Shown piece by piece: positions 15,538 to 23,819 of a stretch of DNA of 34,172 nt (position 1 is its first letter; each line of letters opens with the position of its first letter). Made by a program: the position numbers and the translations under genes. The notes beneath the pieces are model-generated. The model saw only the letters and a list, made by a program, of their open reading frames with translations, had not been told where the DNA came from and did no database searches. The DNA comes from Chitinophagaceae bacterium (GTDB taxonomy: Bacteria > Bacteroidota > Bacteroidia > Chitinophagales > Chitinophagaceae), in assembly GCA_004299085.1 (NCBI GenBank), contig SCQV01000353.1, forward strand, positions 1-34,172, given 5' to 3'.

Positions 15538-16209
15538 ATGACGAATGCAGCCCTGAAAAAAGTATTAATAGAAGGATATTCAGATCCTGAATGTACGGAT
15601 AATCTGATGGGGTCTATAGAAGCAGTGATTAACCCGGCGACTTATTCCCGTAACTTCGGTGTCAGGTATATTGCTTCTCAGGAACTCGGAGCCAGTGCGG
15701 AAACACAGAGATATGGCAGCATGGAGTCCAGTGGTTTCGTCATGGATCTGATCGTAGATGGAACCGGTGTAATACCCATAAAAAAGGGGTTAACAGTTGA
15801 CAAATACATTGAGGATCTTCAAAAGGTAGTTTATCAATACAAGGGCACCATTCACAAACCAAATTATCTGAAGATAATCTGGGGTGAGAGAAGGTTTATC
15901 GGGGTGTGTGAAAAGCTGGAGATACGCTATACATTGTTTAATCCTGACGGGACTGCATTAAGGGCCAATATTAAACTAACCCTTTTAGAGACGGAAGATT
16001 TTCAAACTAAAGTCAAAAAAGCCAAAAAGAGCTCTTCCGATCTTACTCATGTTCTTACCGTTAAATCCGGTGACAACTTACCCCTCATGGCATACCGCAT
16101 TTATTCGGACAGCTCTTATTATCTTGAAGTTGCCAAAGCAAACGGGTTAAAAAGTTTTCTGGCGATAAAACCAGGAGATCAGATTTACTTTCCGCCCATA
16201 AAAAAATGA
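15538..16209 (+). CDS. LysM-containing tube/baseplate adaptor (Pvc7/Afp7-like)
   Basis: A 223-residue two-domain protein. Residues 1-165 match the CIS tube-protein N-terminal family: KVLIEGYSDPECTDNLMGSIEAVINPATYSRNFGVRY, then FVMDLIVDGTG, KPNYLKIIWGERRFIGVCEKLEIRYTLFNPDGTALRA. Residues ~170-221 form a LysM module (HVLTVKSGDNLPLMAYRIY, then WLEVAKAN-like spacing, LKSFLAIKPGDQIYFPP). In Afp and PVC this protein sits between tube and spike at the baseplate hub, like T4 gp53/gp54. The LysM fold serves here as a structural clamp and need not bind peptidoglycan. It is followed 3 bp later by the spike gene. Confidence 0.92.
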   Translation: MTNAALKKVLIEGYSDPECTDNLMGSIEAVINPATYSRNFGVRYIASQELGASAETQRYGSMESSGFVMDLIVDGTGVIPIKKGLTVDKYIEDLQKVVYQYKGTIHKPNYLKIIWGERRFIGVCEKLEIRYTLFNPDGTALRANIKLTLLETEDFQTKVKKAKKSSSDLTHVLTVKSGDNLPLMAYRIYSDSSYYLEVAKANGLKSFLAIKPGDQIYFPPIKK

Positions 16210-16212
16210 TCT

Positions 16213-18012
16213 ATGCCGGCCAAATCGCCTCTTGATATTGAAGATCCGACACTGCGCCTGACTATTAAAGTGAAAGGCAATGTGATAAAAGATTATTATC
16301 CTGTGATAAGTGTTCATGTTGTTCAGGAAATTAACAGGATATCTTCCGCCGAAATTACACTGATAGATGGGACAGATAATTCGCAGGATCTTCCACTCAG
16401 TGAAAGTGATGATTTCGTACCAGGCAACGATATAGAAATTCTGGCAGGTTATGGAAATGAGGAACCCAAAAGTATATTCAACGGTATTATCATTAAGCAG
16501 GCATTAAGCCTGGATGCCGAACACGGGTTTAATCTGGTGGTTGGCTGTAAGCACAAGGCTGTCATGATGACTTTTAACAGAATGGAGGAAGAGTATGAGA
16601 GCATTAAGGATAGCGATATGATTTCTTCTGTCATTAGCAAATACGGGCTTAACGCTACAGTGGACGCGACAAACTCCCAGCAGGATATCATCTTTCAAAA
16701 GCTGGCTACCGATTGGGATTTTATTTTATCCAGAGCCGGATTTTATGGTTACGTTACTATACTTGAGGATGACAAAATCGTGATTGGGAAACCTATATTT
16801 GATGGAGAGCCTCTTTTACGATTGGCTGCCGGAGAATCAATCATATCATTTCATGCTGAATTAAATGCTGAAAAGCAATCTCCGTCGCTCAATGCAAGCG
16901 CCTGGAGCCCTGACAACCAAGAGATCATAAAATCACAAGCCACGGAGCCTACAATTAATACACAGGGTAATCTGAATGCAAAAGGGCTTTCGGGCAAATT
17001 AAATCAGTCCGGGCTTTCTCTTTCTTCCATCACACCCATGCAACAAGACGATTTAAAAACCTGGGCAGATGGAAGACTGATGATGATGAGGCTGAATGCG
17101 ATTAAAGGACAGATAACTTTTTTGGGAAATGCAGATGTAAAAACAGGCGGGCTCATCGAACTGGATGGAGTCGGAGAACGGTTTAATGGCAAAGCGTATG
17201 TTTCTGCCATTACACATCACATAGAAGATGGCGCATGGAATACTATCGTAAAATTCGGTCTTGATTATAATCCCATCTATGAACGGATGGATTTTTCTTA
17301 TCCTGAAGCGACAGGGCAATTACCGGCTATTCATGGGTTACAGATAGGTACCGTTCAAAAAGTTTTTGATGATGCCCCCGCCACTAAGAGCAAAATATTA
17401 ATTACCCTGCCTTCAAATGCTGAAAACCAAAACGGTATTTGGGCAAGGTTATCCAATTTTTACGCTACTTCGGGAGCCGGCGCTTTTTTTCTGCCGGAAG
17501 TCGGCGATGAAGTGATTGTGGGTTTTCTTGAATCCGATCCCCGTCATCCCATTGTGCTGGGAGCATTATACAGCAATTCCCGGAAGCCGGCAGTGGAAGT
17601 GAAAGATAACAATAATTACATCAAGAGCCTTACTACTAAAAGTAATCTTAAGGTTACCTTTGACGACGAAAAGAAAATCATTTCCATAGAAACGCCTGCA
17701 GGTAACTCGATCACGCTGAACGATGAAGACGGATTTATTGAAATGAAAGATCAGAACAGCAATTCCATTAAAATGTCTTCCGATGGTATAAGTCTTGAAA
17801 GTAAAAAAGATATTAATATAAAAGCGACCGGGGATATAGTGCTGGATGCTACCGGTAAATTAACCCTAACTGCAAAACAAGATGCCGCCATCTCCGGGAT
17901 GAATATAACAAATGAGGCTAAAACCAGCTTTACAGCCAAAGGAAATGCAAAAGCTGAAATCTCAGCTTCCGGGCAAACAGTGGTAAAAGGCGGCCTGGTC
18001 ATGATTAATTAA
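16213..18012 (+). CDS. VgrG-like central spike protein (Pvc8/Afp8-like, gp27-gp5 fusion)
   Basis: A 599-residue spike protein. The N-terminal gp27-like hub domain covers about residues 10-350 (VQEINRISSAEITLIDGTDN, the KHKAVMMTFNR segment, LATDWDFILSRAGFYGYV). A gp5 OB-fold follows at about 370-460 (GLQIGTVQKVF, GIWARLSNFYA, FLPEVGDEVIVGFLESDPRHPIVLGALY, a nearly invariant block). The last ~110 residues are a repetitive beta-helix (SLESKKDINIKATGDIVLDA ...). The trimer forms the needle tipped by the PAAR protein. There is no extra C-terminal enzymatic domain, so this is a structural spike and not an 'evolved' VgrG. The PAAR gene lies 17 bp downstream. Confidence 0.96.
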   Translation: MPAKSPLDIEDPTLRLTIKVKGNVIKDYYPVISVHVVQEINRISSAEITLIDGTDNSQDLPLSESDDFVPGNDIEILAGYGNEEPKSIFNGIIIKQALSLDAEHGFNLVVGCKHKAVMMTFNRMEEEYESIKDSDMISSVISKYGLNATVDATNSQQDIIFQKLATDWDFILSRAGFYGYVTILEDDKIVIGKPIFDGEPLLRLAAGESIISFHAELNAEKQSPSLNASAWSPDNQEIIKSQATEPTINTQGNLNAKGLSGKLNQSGLSLSSITPMQQDDLKTWADGRLMMMRLNAIKGQITFLGNADVKTGGLIELDGVGERFNGKAYVSAITHHIEDGAWNTIVKFGLDYNPIYERMDFSYPEATGQLPAIHGLQIGTVQKVFDDAPATKSKILITLPSNAENQNGIWARLSNFYATSGAGAFFLPEVGDEVIVGFLESDPRHPIVLGALYSNSRKPAVEVKDNNNYIKSLTTKSNLKVTFDDEKKIISIETPAGNSITLNDEDGFIEMKDQNSNSIKMSSDGISLESKKDINIKATGDIVLDATGKLTLTAKQDAAISGMNITNEAKTSFTAKGNAKAEISASGQTVVKGGLVMIN

Positions 18013-18029
18013 AATAAAAAATAAGAACT

Positions 18030-18332
18030 ATGGGAATGCCAGCAGCAAGGATAAGTGATATGCATGTTTGTCCCATGCAGACACCAGGGGTTCCTCCAGT
18101 GCCGCATGTAGGAGGTCCTATTGTCGGACCCGGAGCATCTACGGTGCTGATAGGTAACATTCCCGCTGCCCTGGTCGGTGATACAGCAATCTGTACAGGA
18201 CCGCCTGACACCATTATAAATGGGTCCATGACTGTTTTAATTTGTGGAAAACCCGCCGCAAGATTAGGAGACATGACTGCACACGGGGGTGCGATTCAGA
18301 TTGGTTGTCCCACTGTTTTAATAGGAGGTTGA
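18030..18332 (+). CDS. PAAR-domain spike tip (Pvc10-like)
   Basis: A 100-residue PAAR protein with no fused domain. It carries the GMPAARISDMHVCPM opening (His12 and Cys14 are candidate zinc ligands), repeated PAAR-type turns (IPAALVGDTAIC, KPAARLGDMTAHGG) and a C-terminal IQIGCPTVLIGG strand. PAAR proteins form a zinc-stabilised cone on the spike trimer and help pierce the target membrane. A typical AGGAGG ribosome site (18323-18328) lies in its last codons and serves the next gene, whose first possible ATG overlaps its TGA. In PVC the PAAR gene follows the gp25 gene; here the two are swapped. Confidence 0.94.
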   Translation: MGMPAARISDMHVCPMQTPGVPPVPHVGGPIVGPGASTVLIGNIPAALVGDTAICTGPPDTIINGSMTVLICGKPAARLGDMTAHGGAIQIGCPTVLIGG

Positions 18333-18334
18333 TG

Positions 18335-18754
18335 ATGGAGCCATTAATACAATCTTTTTTAGGTACCGGATGGAGTTTTCCACCGGCCTTTGATAAAATA
18401 AATCATCGTGTGCTGATGGTATCCGATACGGAAGATATTGCAGAAAGCATCCGCATTATCCTGAGCACCACACCCGGCGAAAGATTGATGCAGCCAAAGT
18501 TTGGATGCAATCTCAAAAAATTGGTTTTTGAAAGTATTGACACCACCCTTATTGCTAAGCTCAATCACTTAATCTATCATGCGCTATTGGATTTTGAACC
18601 AAGAATAAACTTTCTGGCGGCAGAGATCATTGACCGGGACGAGCTAAACGGCATTTTACACATACAGGTAAACTATTCCATCATCCTTACAAATACAAGG
18701 CATAATATTGTGTTCCCCTTTTATCTGCTGGAAGGAACTAATATTTCTGATTAA
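18335..18754 (+). CDS. gp25/GPW-family baseplate wedge protein (Pvc9/Afp9-like)
   Basis: A 139-residue gp25 lysozyme-fold (non-catalytic) protein. The diagnostic segment is ESIRIILSTTPGERLMQPKFGCNLKKLVFE, and the C-terminal strand is GILHIQVNYSIILTNTRHNIVFPFYL. Gp25 nucleates sheath assembly on the baseplate and joins the wedge. The ATG at 18335 is chosen because AGGAGG at 18323-18328 is 6 bp upstream; the ATG at 18332, overlapping the PAAR stop, is too close. A longer in-frame opening from 18242 overlaps PAAR coding sequence and adds unrelated residues. The large wedge gene starts 13 bp downstream. Confidence 0.93.
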   Translation: MEPLIQSFLGTGWSFPPAFDKINHRVLMVSDTEDIAESIRIILSTTPGERLMQPKFGCNLKKLVFESIDTTLIAKLNHLIYHALLDFEPRINFLAAEIIDRDELNGILHIQVNYSIILTNTRHNIVFPFYLLEGTNISD

Positions 18755-18767
18755 ATTAATTATAAAA

Positions 18768-21700
18768 ATGAGCGGTGATCTATTTGCTGAAATTAAAGAT
18801 GGGTTAAACCAGCAGGAACGATTCATCGCTTCCCTCTCCCCTGACTATATAAAAATAGATGACAGGACTGTCGCCGAACTATTAAAATTTTTATCCGGCT
18901 TATCTGCTCAGTTTAACTATTATAATTTCAATGATCAGATTGATGGTGACTGGGGAGATCTTTTACAATCGAATATCCATACGTTGATAACATTGATGTC
19001 CAGGCTTGATGTCAAAGAATTCAGTAAAAAATATGAGCGGCTTAAACTCATCATAAAAAATGAAATGAATGAAAGGAAAATTATCCTTTACTTTAACGAC
19101 CTCTTTGAAATGGTATGGGAAGCCTTTATATTCCTGGTTCAATTGTTAGAAAAGGCCCATAATTCAGGTTCCCAGGATATAATAACAAAGGATTTGTCAA
19201 GCATTTTGCAGAGCTGCCTGCCTGATATCAACAAACTAAAATACTGTAATTCACAGGCGCAACAATTGTTTAACCATAGCATTAGAATAAATTTTAACAT
19301 TGCCAACCATCTCCTTGAAGGCCAGCCCGACCTTGAAGGGCTTGATATTTTTGGAGAATCCATTGGTGCAAAAGGAAAAATCCTGCATGCAATCGCTTTT
19401 ATAGATGAAATACTTTCCGGATTAAAATCAAAAATAAACCGCCTGTTAAGTACTTGCGAATATTATTTAGAAAATAATAATTTGATAGATCAGCAATTCG
19501 AGCCACATCTTGGCCTCCTCATTGCATTCCTCCATCTATATGTTCGGCTGCAGGAACAACTTAACGGTTTTACGAAGAAGCATTTAGATTTTTATTATAA
19601 AGATTTCTTAGGTATAAGTCCCAAGCCACCTCATCCTGATAGTGTTCATGTCATTTTAGAATCAATCGTAAATGCGCATCCAATCTTGTTAAATACAGGT
19701 ACGGAGTTGTTGGCCAAAGCAGATGGAATAGAGAAACCATTGACCTATAAATTACAGGAAGGTATAGTGGTAAGTAAGGCTTGCATATCGGCATTGAAGA
19801 CCATGTACATCAGTAACCATGCTCTTTTTTCACCGAGCAACGAAAATGCCGGCTTAAGTTCCCAAAAGATATATTCCGGCAACTATCCTGTTATCGCCCC
19901 TTCGGCATTTATCAGAAAAGATTCCCCAGTCAGTTCATGGCCTGTTTTAGGAGAAGATCAAAATGAATTGCCCTATAATGAAAGAACGATGGATGATGCG
20001 GAAATAGGCATTATTATAGGTTCATCATTACTATACCTTCCGGAAGGAGAACGCCTGATACAGTTAGTCTTCAAGTTCGAGGAAAAGTCCTTTGAAGATT
20101 TTACCCGCTTTATCAGCAGTTTCGCCCGAGAGTCAGAAAAAAGTGAGGAATCCGTTTTATTAGAGATGCTCTCCAGTGCGCTGATAATTGACTATACCGC
20201 TAAAGATGGCTGGGAGCCTGTTCAGTCTCCGGAGATCAGAACCTCAGCGGGCAATAGTATTCAAGTCAGCTTTCTTCTCAATTTTCAGAACAAAGGCATT
20301 GACCTCTATAACCCAGCTATACATGGCCTTCAGTACAAAAATGCCTTACCGCTTGTCCGGCTTTTACTTAATAATGAAGCTTCACACAATGCATTTGGCC
20401 TCTTCCGTAATTTATTACTGGATCAGCTTACATTGAAAGCAGAGGTAACCGGTTTTCGCAACGTAAAGCTCCAAAATAACATCGGTACGCTAAGTACTGA
20501 AAATCCATTCCAGATTTTTGGACCTCAGCCCTCGGTGGGGGCATTTCTCAGTATCAAAAACTCAAATATATTCAACAAGTTCACTAAGGACTTTGCCATT
20601 CGGCTGGAATGGCTTGATCTACCACGCGACCCGGGAGGCTTTGAATCTTATTACGCGGGTTATGGCACCTCTATCAATAACAATTCATTTCAAGTAAAGG
20701 CCAGCGCGCTGACAGATGGAAGATTTATGCCAGACCCTGAAATTCAGCAAGCCTTTCCATTGTTTAACACTTCAAAAAACCTGGACGATATAGAAAGTTT
20801 GGAAGAAACAACCGTTATGAAAGGAATTGATCCCAAAAAGATTGAATTCCTGCATGGCATGAGATTAGCCCACGAGGAAGATGACGATCAAATGTTCAAA
20901 GAGGGTGTCGTGAAGATAACGCTTAGCTCTCCATCGGAAGGGTTCGGCCAGAAGTTGTTCCCGCAAATCCTTCCGGGAATATTATTGCACAATTCCAAAA
21001 GATTTAATAAGCCAAGACCTATCCCCAATCAGCCATTTATTCCTATGGTCAAATCCATTTCAATAAATTATACGCTTGAACACACCGAAATATTCACAGG
21101 AGGCCTGGCGGATGCTACTAATGTTACAACCGAGACTAAATTAATACATCAATATCCTTTTGGGTTTAAAGCGATTTATCCCGAGAATGAAAACCGTACG
21201 ATTCGCTTTATGCCGGAGTTTGAATATCCGAATAACCTCTATATCGGCATTAAAGACTTTGAATCAGGGAATGAACTTTCCTTACTGTTTAAACTGGAAG
21301 AAAAAGACTTCCACCACACTGTTCACAAACCCAGTCCTGTCCTTTGGAGCTACTTAAATCAAAATGTATGGACTCCGATAAAACCGCAAGACATCCTTCA
21401 AGATACTACCAATAATTTTGTCAATACAGGTATCCTGCGGATAAAGATTCCGTACGACATCAATACGGATAATACTATTTTAAATCCCGGATTTTTCTGG
21501 TTAAGAGCCTCTACGCAATTCAAATCCGACATCAAATCCAGGGTTATCGCCATTTACGCGAATGCGGCTACGGCTGTAAGAGTATCAGAATATGGCCAGG
21601 ACGGAGAGAACAACCTCAATCTACCTCCCAATAGTATCACAGGATTTAAACGAAAAGTACAGGGTATCCAGAATATATGGCAACCCTTCTCTACCTTTGG

Positions 21701-22571
21701 AGGGGAACCTGGGGAACTCGAAAATCTATATCGCACCAGGGTAAGCGAGAGGTTGAGACACAAAAAACGACCTGTAACAATGAGTGATATAGAACAATTT
21801 ATTCTGGATGAATTCCCCCAGATTCTTATGGTAAAATGCCTCAGGGCAAGTGAAGAGGAGCATCTTGTTCTTCCGGGTGTCAACATACAAATTATCTTAA
21901 TTCCGAAAGAACAGGACAATGGACAGTTTATTAGTGAGCAGCCCAAAGTTAATCTCAACACGCTTCTCCAGGTGAAGCAATTCATTACCCCCTTTCTATC
22001 GCCCTTTATCAAGATTGAGGTCGGTAATCCGGTATATGAGAAAGTAAAAATAATATGCAAGGTGAAATTCAATGAAACAGAAAGCTTTAGCAGGGGATAT
22101 TATATGCAGGCGTTAAATAATGATATTAGGAAATATATCTGCTCCTGGTTATATGAATCGGGTAATTCAATTAAAATAGGATCTATTATTTATTTATCGG
22201 ATTTTCACAATTATATCAAGAACCTGCATTACATAGATAGTGTAACAGGATTCTCTTTGGTTCATTTTTTCAAGAAGCGGGATATACAAACCGGACTTTA
22301 TAATGCAACCATTATTGATTCGGCCATTGATCATGTTGATTTTATTCAAGGTTCTACTCCGGAAGCGATACTTATACCGGCAAGTGATCATTTAATTTCA
22401 ATGATGGAAGAATTTGAATATGAGGCTCCGGTTGCAGTAGGAGTAGGCAGCTTATCCGTAGGAAACGAGCTTTTGGTAACCCAAAGACTCAAAGCCGGCG
22501 CAGATTTAAATAAACAGCCTGACAAGGTAAGTTCGGAGGAGTATTTCAGGTTAATTATAAACAATCATTAA
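18768..22571 (+). CDS. Large baseplate J-like wedge protein (Pvc11/Afp11-like)
   Basis: A 1267-residue baseplate wedge protein. The start at 18768 (MSGDLFAEIKDG) is chosen over an ATG 60 bp upstream that overlaps the gp25 gene. The N-terminal third is helical. The family core is near residues 985-1045: GEPGELENLYRTRVSERLRH, then KRPVTMSDIEQFILDEFPQILMVKCLRA. This is the strongly conserved block of the gp6/baseplate J family in injection systems. Wedge proteins ring the hub and pass the contraction signal to the sheath. The C-terminus (GVGSLSVGNELLVTQ) may contact neighbouring parts. It is followed 11 bp later by the fibre-like gene. Confidence 0.92.
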   Translation: MSGDLFAEIKDGLNQQERFIASLSPDYIKIDDRTVAELLKFLSGLSAQFNYYNFNDQIDGDWGDLLQSNIHTLITLMSRLDVKEFSKKYERLKLIIKNEMNERKIILYFNDLFEMVWEAFIFLVQLLEKAHNSGSQDIITKDLSSILQSCLPDINKLKYCNSQAQQLFNHSIRINFNIANHLLEGQPDLEGLDIFGESIGAKGKILHAIAFIDEILSGLKSKINRLLSTCEYYLENNNLIDQQFEPHLGLLIAFLHLYVRLQEQLNGFTKKHLDFYYKDFLGISPKPPHPDSVHVILESIVNAHPILLNTGTELLAKADGIEKPLTYKLQEGIVVSKACISALKTMYISNHALFSPSNENAGLSSQKIYSGNYPVIAPSAFIRKDSPVSSWPVLGEDQNELPYNERTMDDAEIGIIIGSSLLYLPEGERLIQLVFKFEEKSFEDFTRFISSFARESEKSEESVLLEMLSSALIIDYTAKDGWEPVQSPEIRTSAGNSIQVSFLLNFQNKGIDLYNPAIHGLQYKNALPLVRLLLNNEASHNAFGLFRNLLLDQLTLKAEVTGFRNVKLQNNIGTLSTENPFQIFGPQPSVGAFLSIKNSNIFNKFTKDFAIRLEWLDLPRDPGGFESYYAGYGTSINNNSFQVKASALTDGRFMPDPEIQQAFPLFNTSKNLDDIESLEETTVMKGIDPKKIEFLHGMRLAHEEDDDQMFKEGVVKITLSSPSEGFGQKLFPQILPGILLHNSKRFNKPRPIPNQPFIPMVKSISINYTLEHTEIFTGGLADATNVTTETKLIHQYPFGFKAIYPENENRTIRFMPEFEYPNNLYIGIKDFESGNELSLLFKLEEKDFHHTVHKPSPVLWSYLNQNVWTPIKPQDILQDTTNNFVNTGILRIKIPYDINTDNTILNPGFFWLRASTQFKSDIKSRVIAIYANAATAVRVSEYGQDGENNLNLPPNSITGFKRKVQGIQNIWQPFSTFGGEPGELENLYRTRVSERLRHKKRPVTMSDIEQFILDEFPQILMVKCLRASEEEHLVLPGVNIQIILIPKEQDNGQFISEQPKVNLNTLLQVKQFITPFLSPFIKIEVGNPVYEKVKIICKVKFNETESFSRGYYMQALNNDIRKYICSWLYESGNSIKIGSIIYLSDFHNYIKNLHYIDSVTGFSLVHFFKKRDIQTGLYNATIIDSAIDHVDFIQGSTPEAILIPASDHLISMMEEFEYEAPVAVGVGSLSVGNELLVTQRLKAGADLNKQPDKVSSEEYFRLIINNH

Positions 22572-22582
22572 TCTAAACTAAA

Positions 22583-23398
22583 ATGGGCAAGGAAGAAAAT
22601 AAAAAAAATTACGGCCGCGAGGAGCTGAAAAAATATTTCAGAAACGGTAATATACCAAGTGAAAATCATTTTGGATATCTTATTGAATCTATGATCAATA
22701 AGCAAGACGACGGGATTTCCAAGGATGAAGAGCATGGATTACATATCTATAAATCAGACTCATCCAAAAGGTTAGTAACCTTTTTTAATAATTTAGATGA
22801 AACGAAACCTTTTTTTCTCATAGAGAAAGATAATAAAGAAATTCCCAGCTTAAAATTTTGTGCCAGCACCAGGCCTGAAGGAACAGATGCTCAAAGTGAG
22901 GATGGAGATGAGAACAGTTTCTTTTTTCATGAAGGAGGAAGGTTAGGAGTAGGGAAACGAAGTGAGGAAAATCATAAGCTGGATGTAAAAGGCTTCATAG
23001 GAATGGATGGGCGTATCGGTACTTATAGAAGCGGAGCGGTATTAGCAGACGGCAAATGGCATTCAATCATTAAAGATTTGGATAATTGCCAGGCTTTTGA
23101 AATAGTAGCACGATCCGGGGATAAAGGAAAAGGTAAATTTGCCATGATCCATGCGATTGCTTTAAGCACCTATGGCCGTTCCAGAAGTAAAATAAGAAAA
23201 ACAAGAGCTCACTATGGGTTTCTCTGGAACAGGCTCAACATCAGATGGAAGGGAGATAATACACATAAATATCATTTACAATTGCGCACTAATTGCAATT
23301 ATGGATATGATGTCAAAATTTTTTATTCTGTAACGAAATTATGGGATGACGAATATATGTTGCCTGCAGGCCATTTTTATCCCATCGGATCTGAATAA
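22583..23398 (+). CDS. Fibre-like eCIS protein, candidate target-binding appendage
   Basis: A 271-residue protein. The N-terminus (YGREELKKYFRNGNIPSENHFGYLIESMINKQDDG) is a module I associate with Bacteroidota eCIS fibre or adhesin genes and could dock onto the baseplate. The middle contains a collar-like strand repeat ending in HKLDVKGFIGMDGRIGTY, similar to the LDVKG junctions of tail-fibre proteins. The C-terminal ~130 residues are a separate, basic and aromatic-rich domain (ADGKWHSIIKDL, FAMIHAIALSTYGRS, HYHLQL-like strands) that may be the receptor-binding head. It occupies the place between the two wedge genes and not the Pvc13 position after Pvc12. Fibre identity is inferred from layout and context. 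Confidence 0.62.
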   Translation: MGKEENKKNYGREELKKYFRNGNIPSENHFGYLIESMINKQDDGISKDEEHGLHIYKSDSSKRLVTFFNNLDETKPFFLIEKDNKEIPSLKFCASTRPEGTDAQSEDGDENSFFFHEGGRLGVGKRSEENHKLDVKGFIGMDGRIGTYRSGAVLADGKWHSIIKDLDNCQAFEIVARSGDKGKGKFAMIHAIALSTYGRSRSKIRKTRAHYGFLWNRLNIRWKGDNTHKYHLQLRTNCNYGYDVKIFYSVTKLWDDEYMLPAGHFYPIGSE

Positions 23399-23819
23399 AA
23401 GAGATAATGAAGTGTTATGTTAACTTTTAAATGACAGCAAAAGATATCCCGCAAAGCCACTAAGATGCCTGTCCGGTAGGCAGGCCTGTTCGTTCTGTTC
23501 TGGCAGGCACCAGGTAAAGCAGTTGCGGGCTTTGTGGCTTAGTCCAAAGGACTCCTTTCGGAGTGGGAAATAAGATAAAAATATAATGATTATCCTTTTA
23601 AGTGCAGGAACATCTTTTGAATAATGAATATTGAATAAGGAATGATGAATATTGAAGTAGGGACAGTACTTCTAAAATCGGAAATCGGCGTTGGATATTC
23701 GATATTGGGCCAAACGAGAGCTATCATAATAGGTTCCTGCATTATAGCGGATAGTCATTAAAAATAAAAAATATTCATGATATAAAAATGCTATGAAATT
23801 TAAAACCAGGTAAAATGTA
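23399..23819. repeat. Repeat-rich intergenic block inside the injection operon
   Basis: No ORF is supported here. The block holds several small repeats. AAAGCCAC (23453-23460) is inverted relative to GTGGCTT (23534-23540). GCCTG/CAGGC stems occur at 23467-23471 and 23481-23485. ACTCC/GGAGT forms a hairpin at 23551-23564. A direct repeat ATGAATATTGAA occurs at 23624-23635 and 23645-23656. Such texts are common dispersed intergenic repeats in Bacteroidota. The block is the only spacer over 50 bp in the operon, so it may contain an internal promoter or terminator, or mark a past insertion. Confidence 0.6.

Noticed and set aside
16213-18012. T6SS reading of the VgrG/PAAR/gp25 genes
   Set aside because: No TssJLM, TssK or ClpV-type genes are present; the DUF4255, DUF5908, CIS tape measure and Pvc15-like ATPase genes instead identify an eCIS.
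21554-22072. 172-codon minus-strand frame inside the baseplate J gene
   Set aside because: It lies wholly antisense to the best conserved part of the wedge protein and has no domain signal; composition is that of a shadow frame.
23399-23819. CRISPR array or hidden gene in the operon gap
   Set aside because: Repeats are short, unequal and not regularly spaced, and no frame of useful length with a start is present on either strand.
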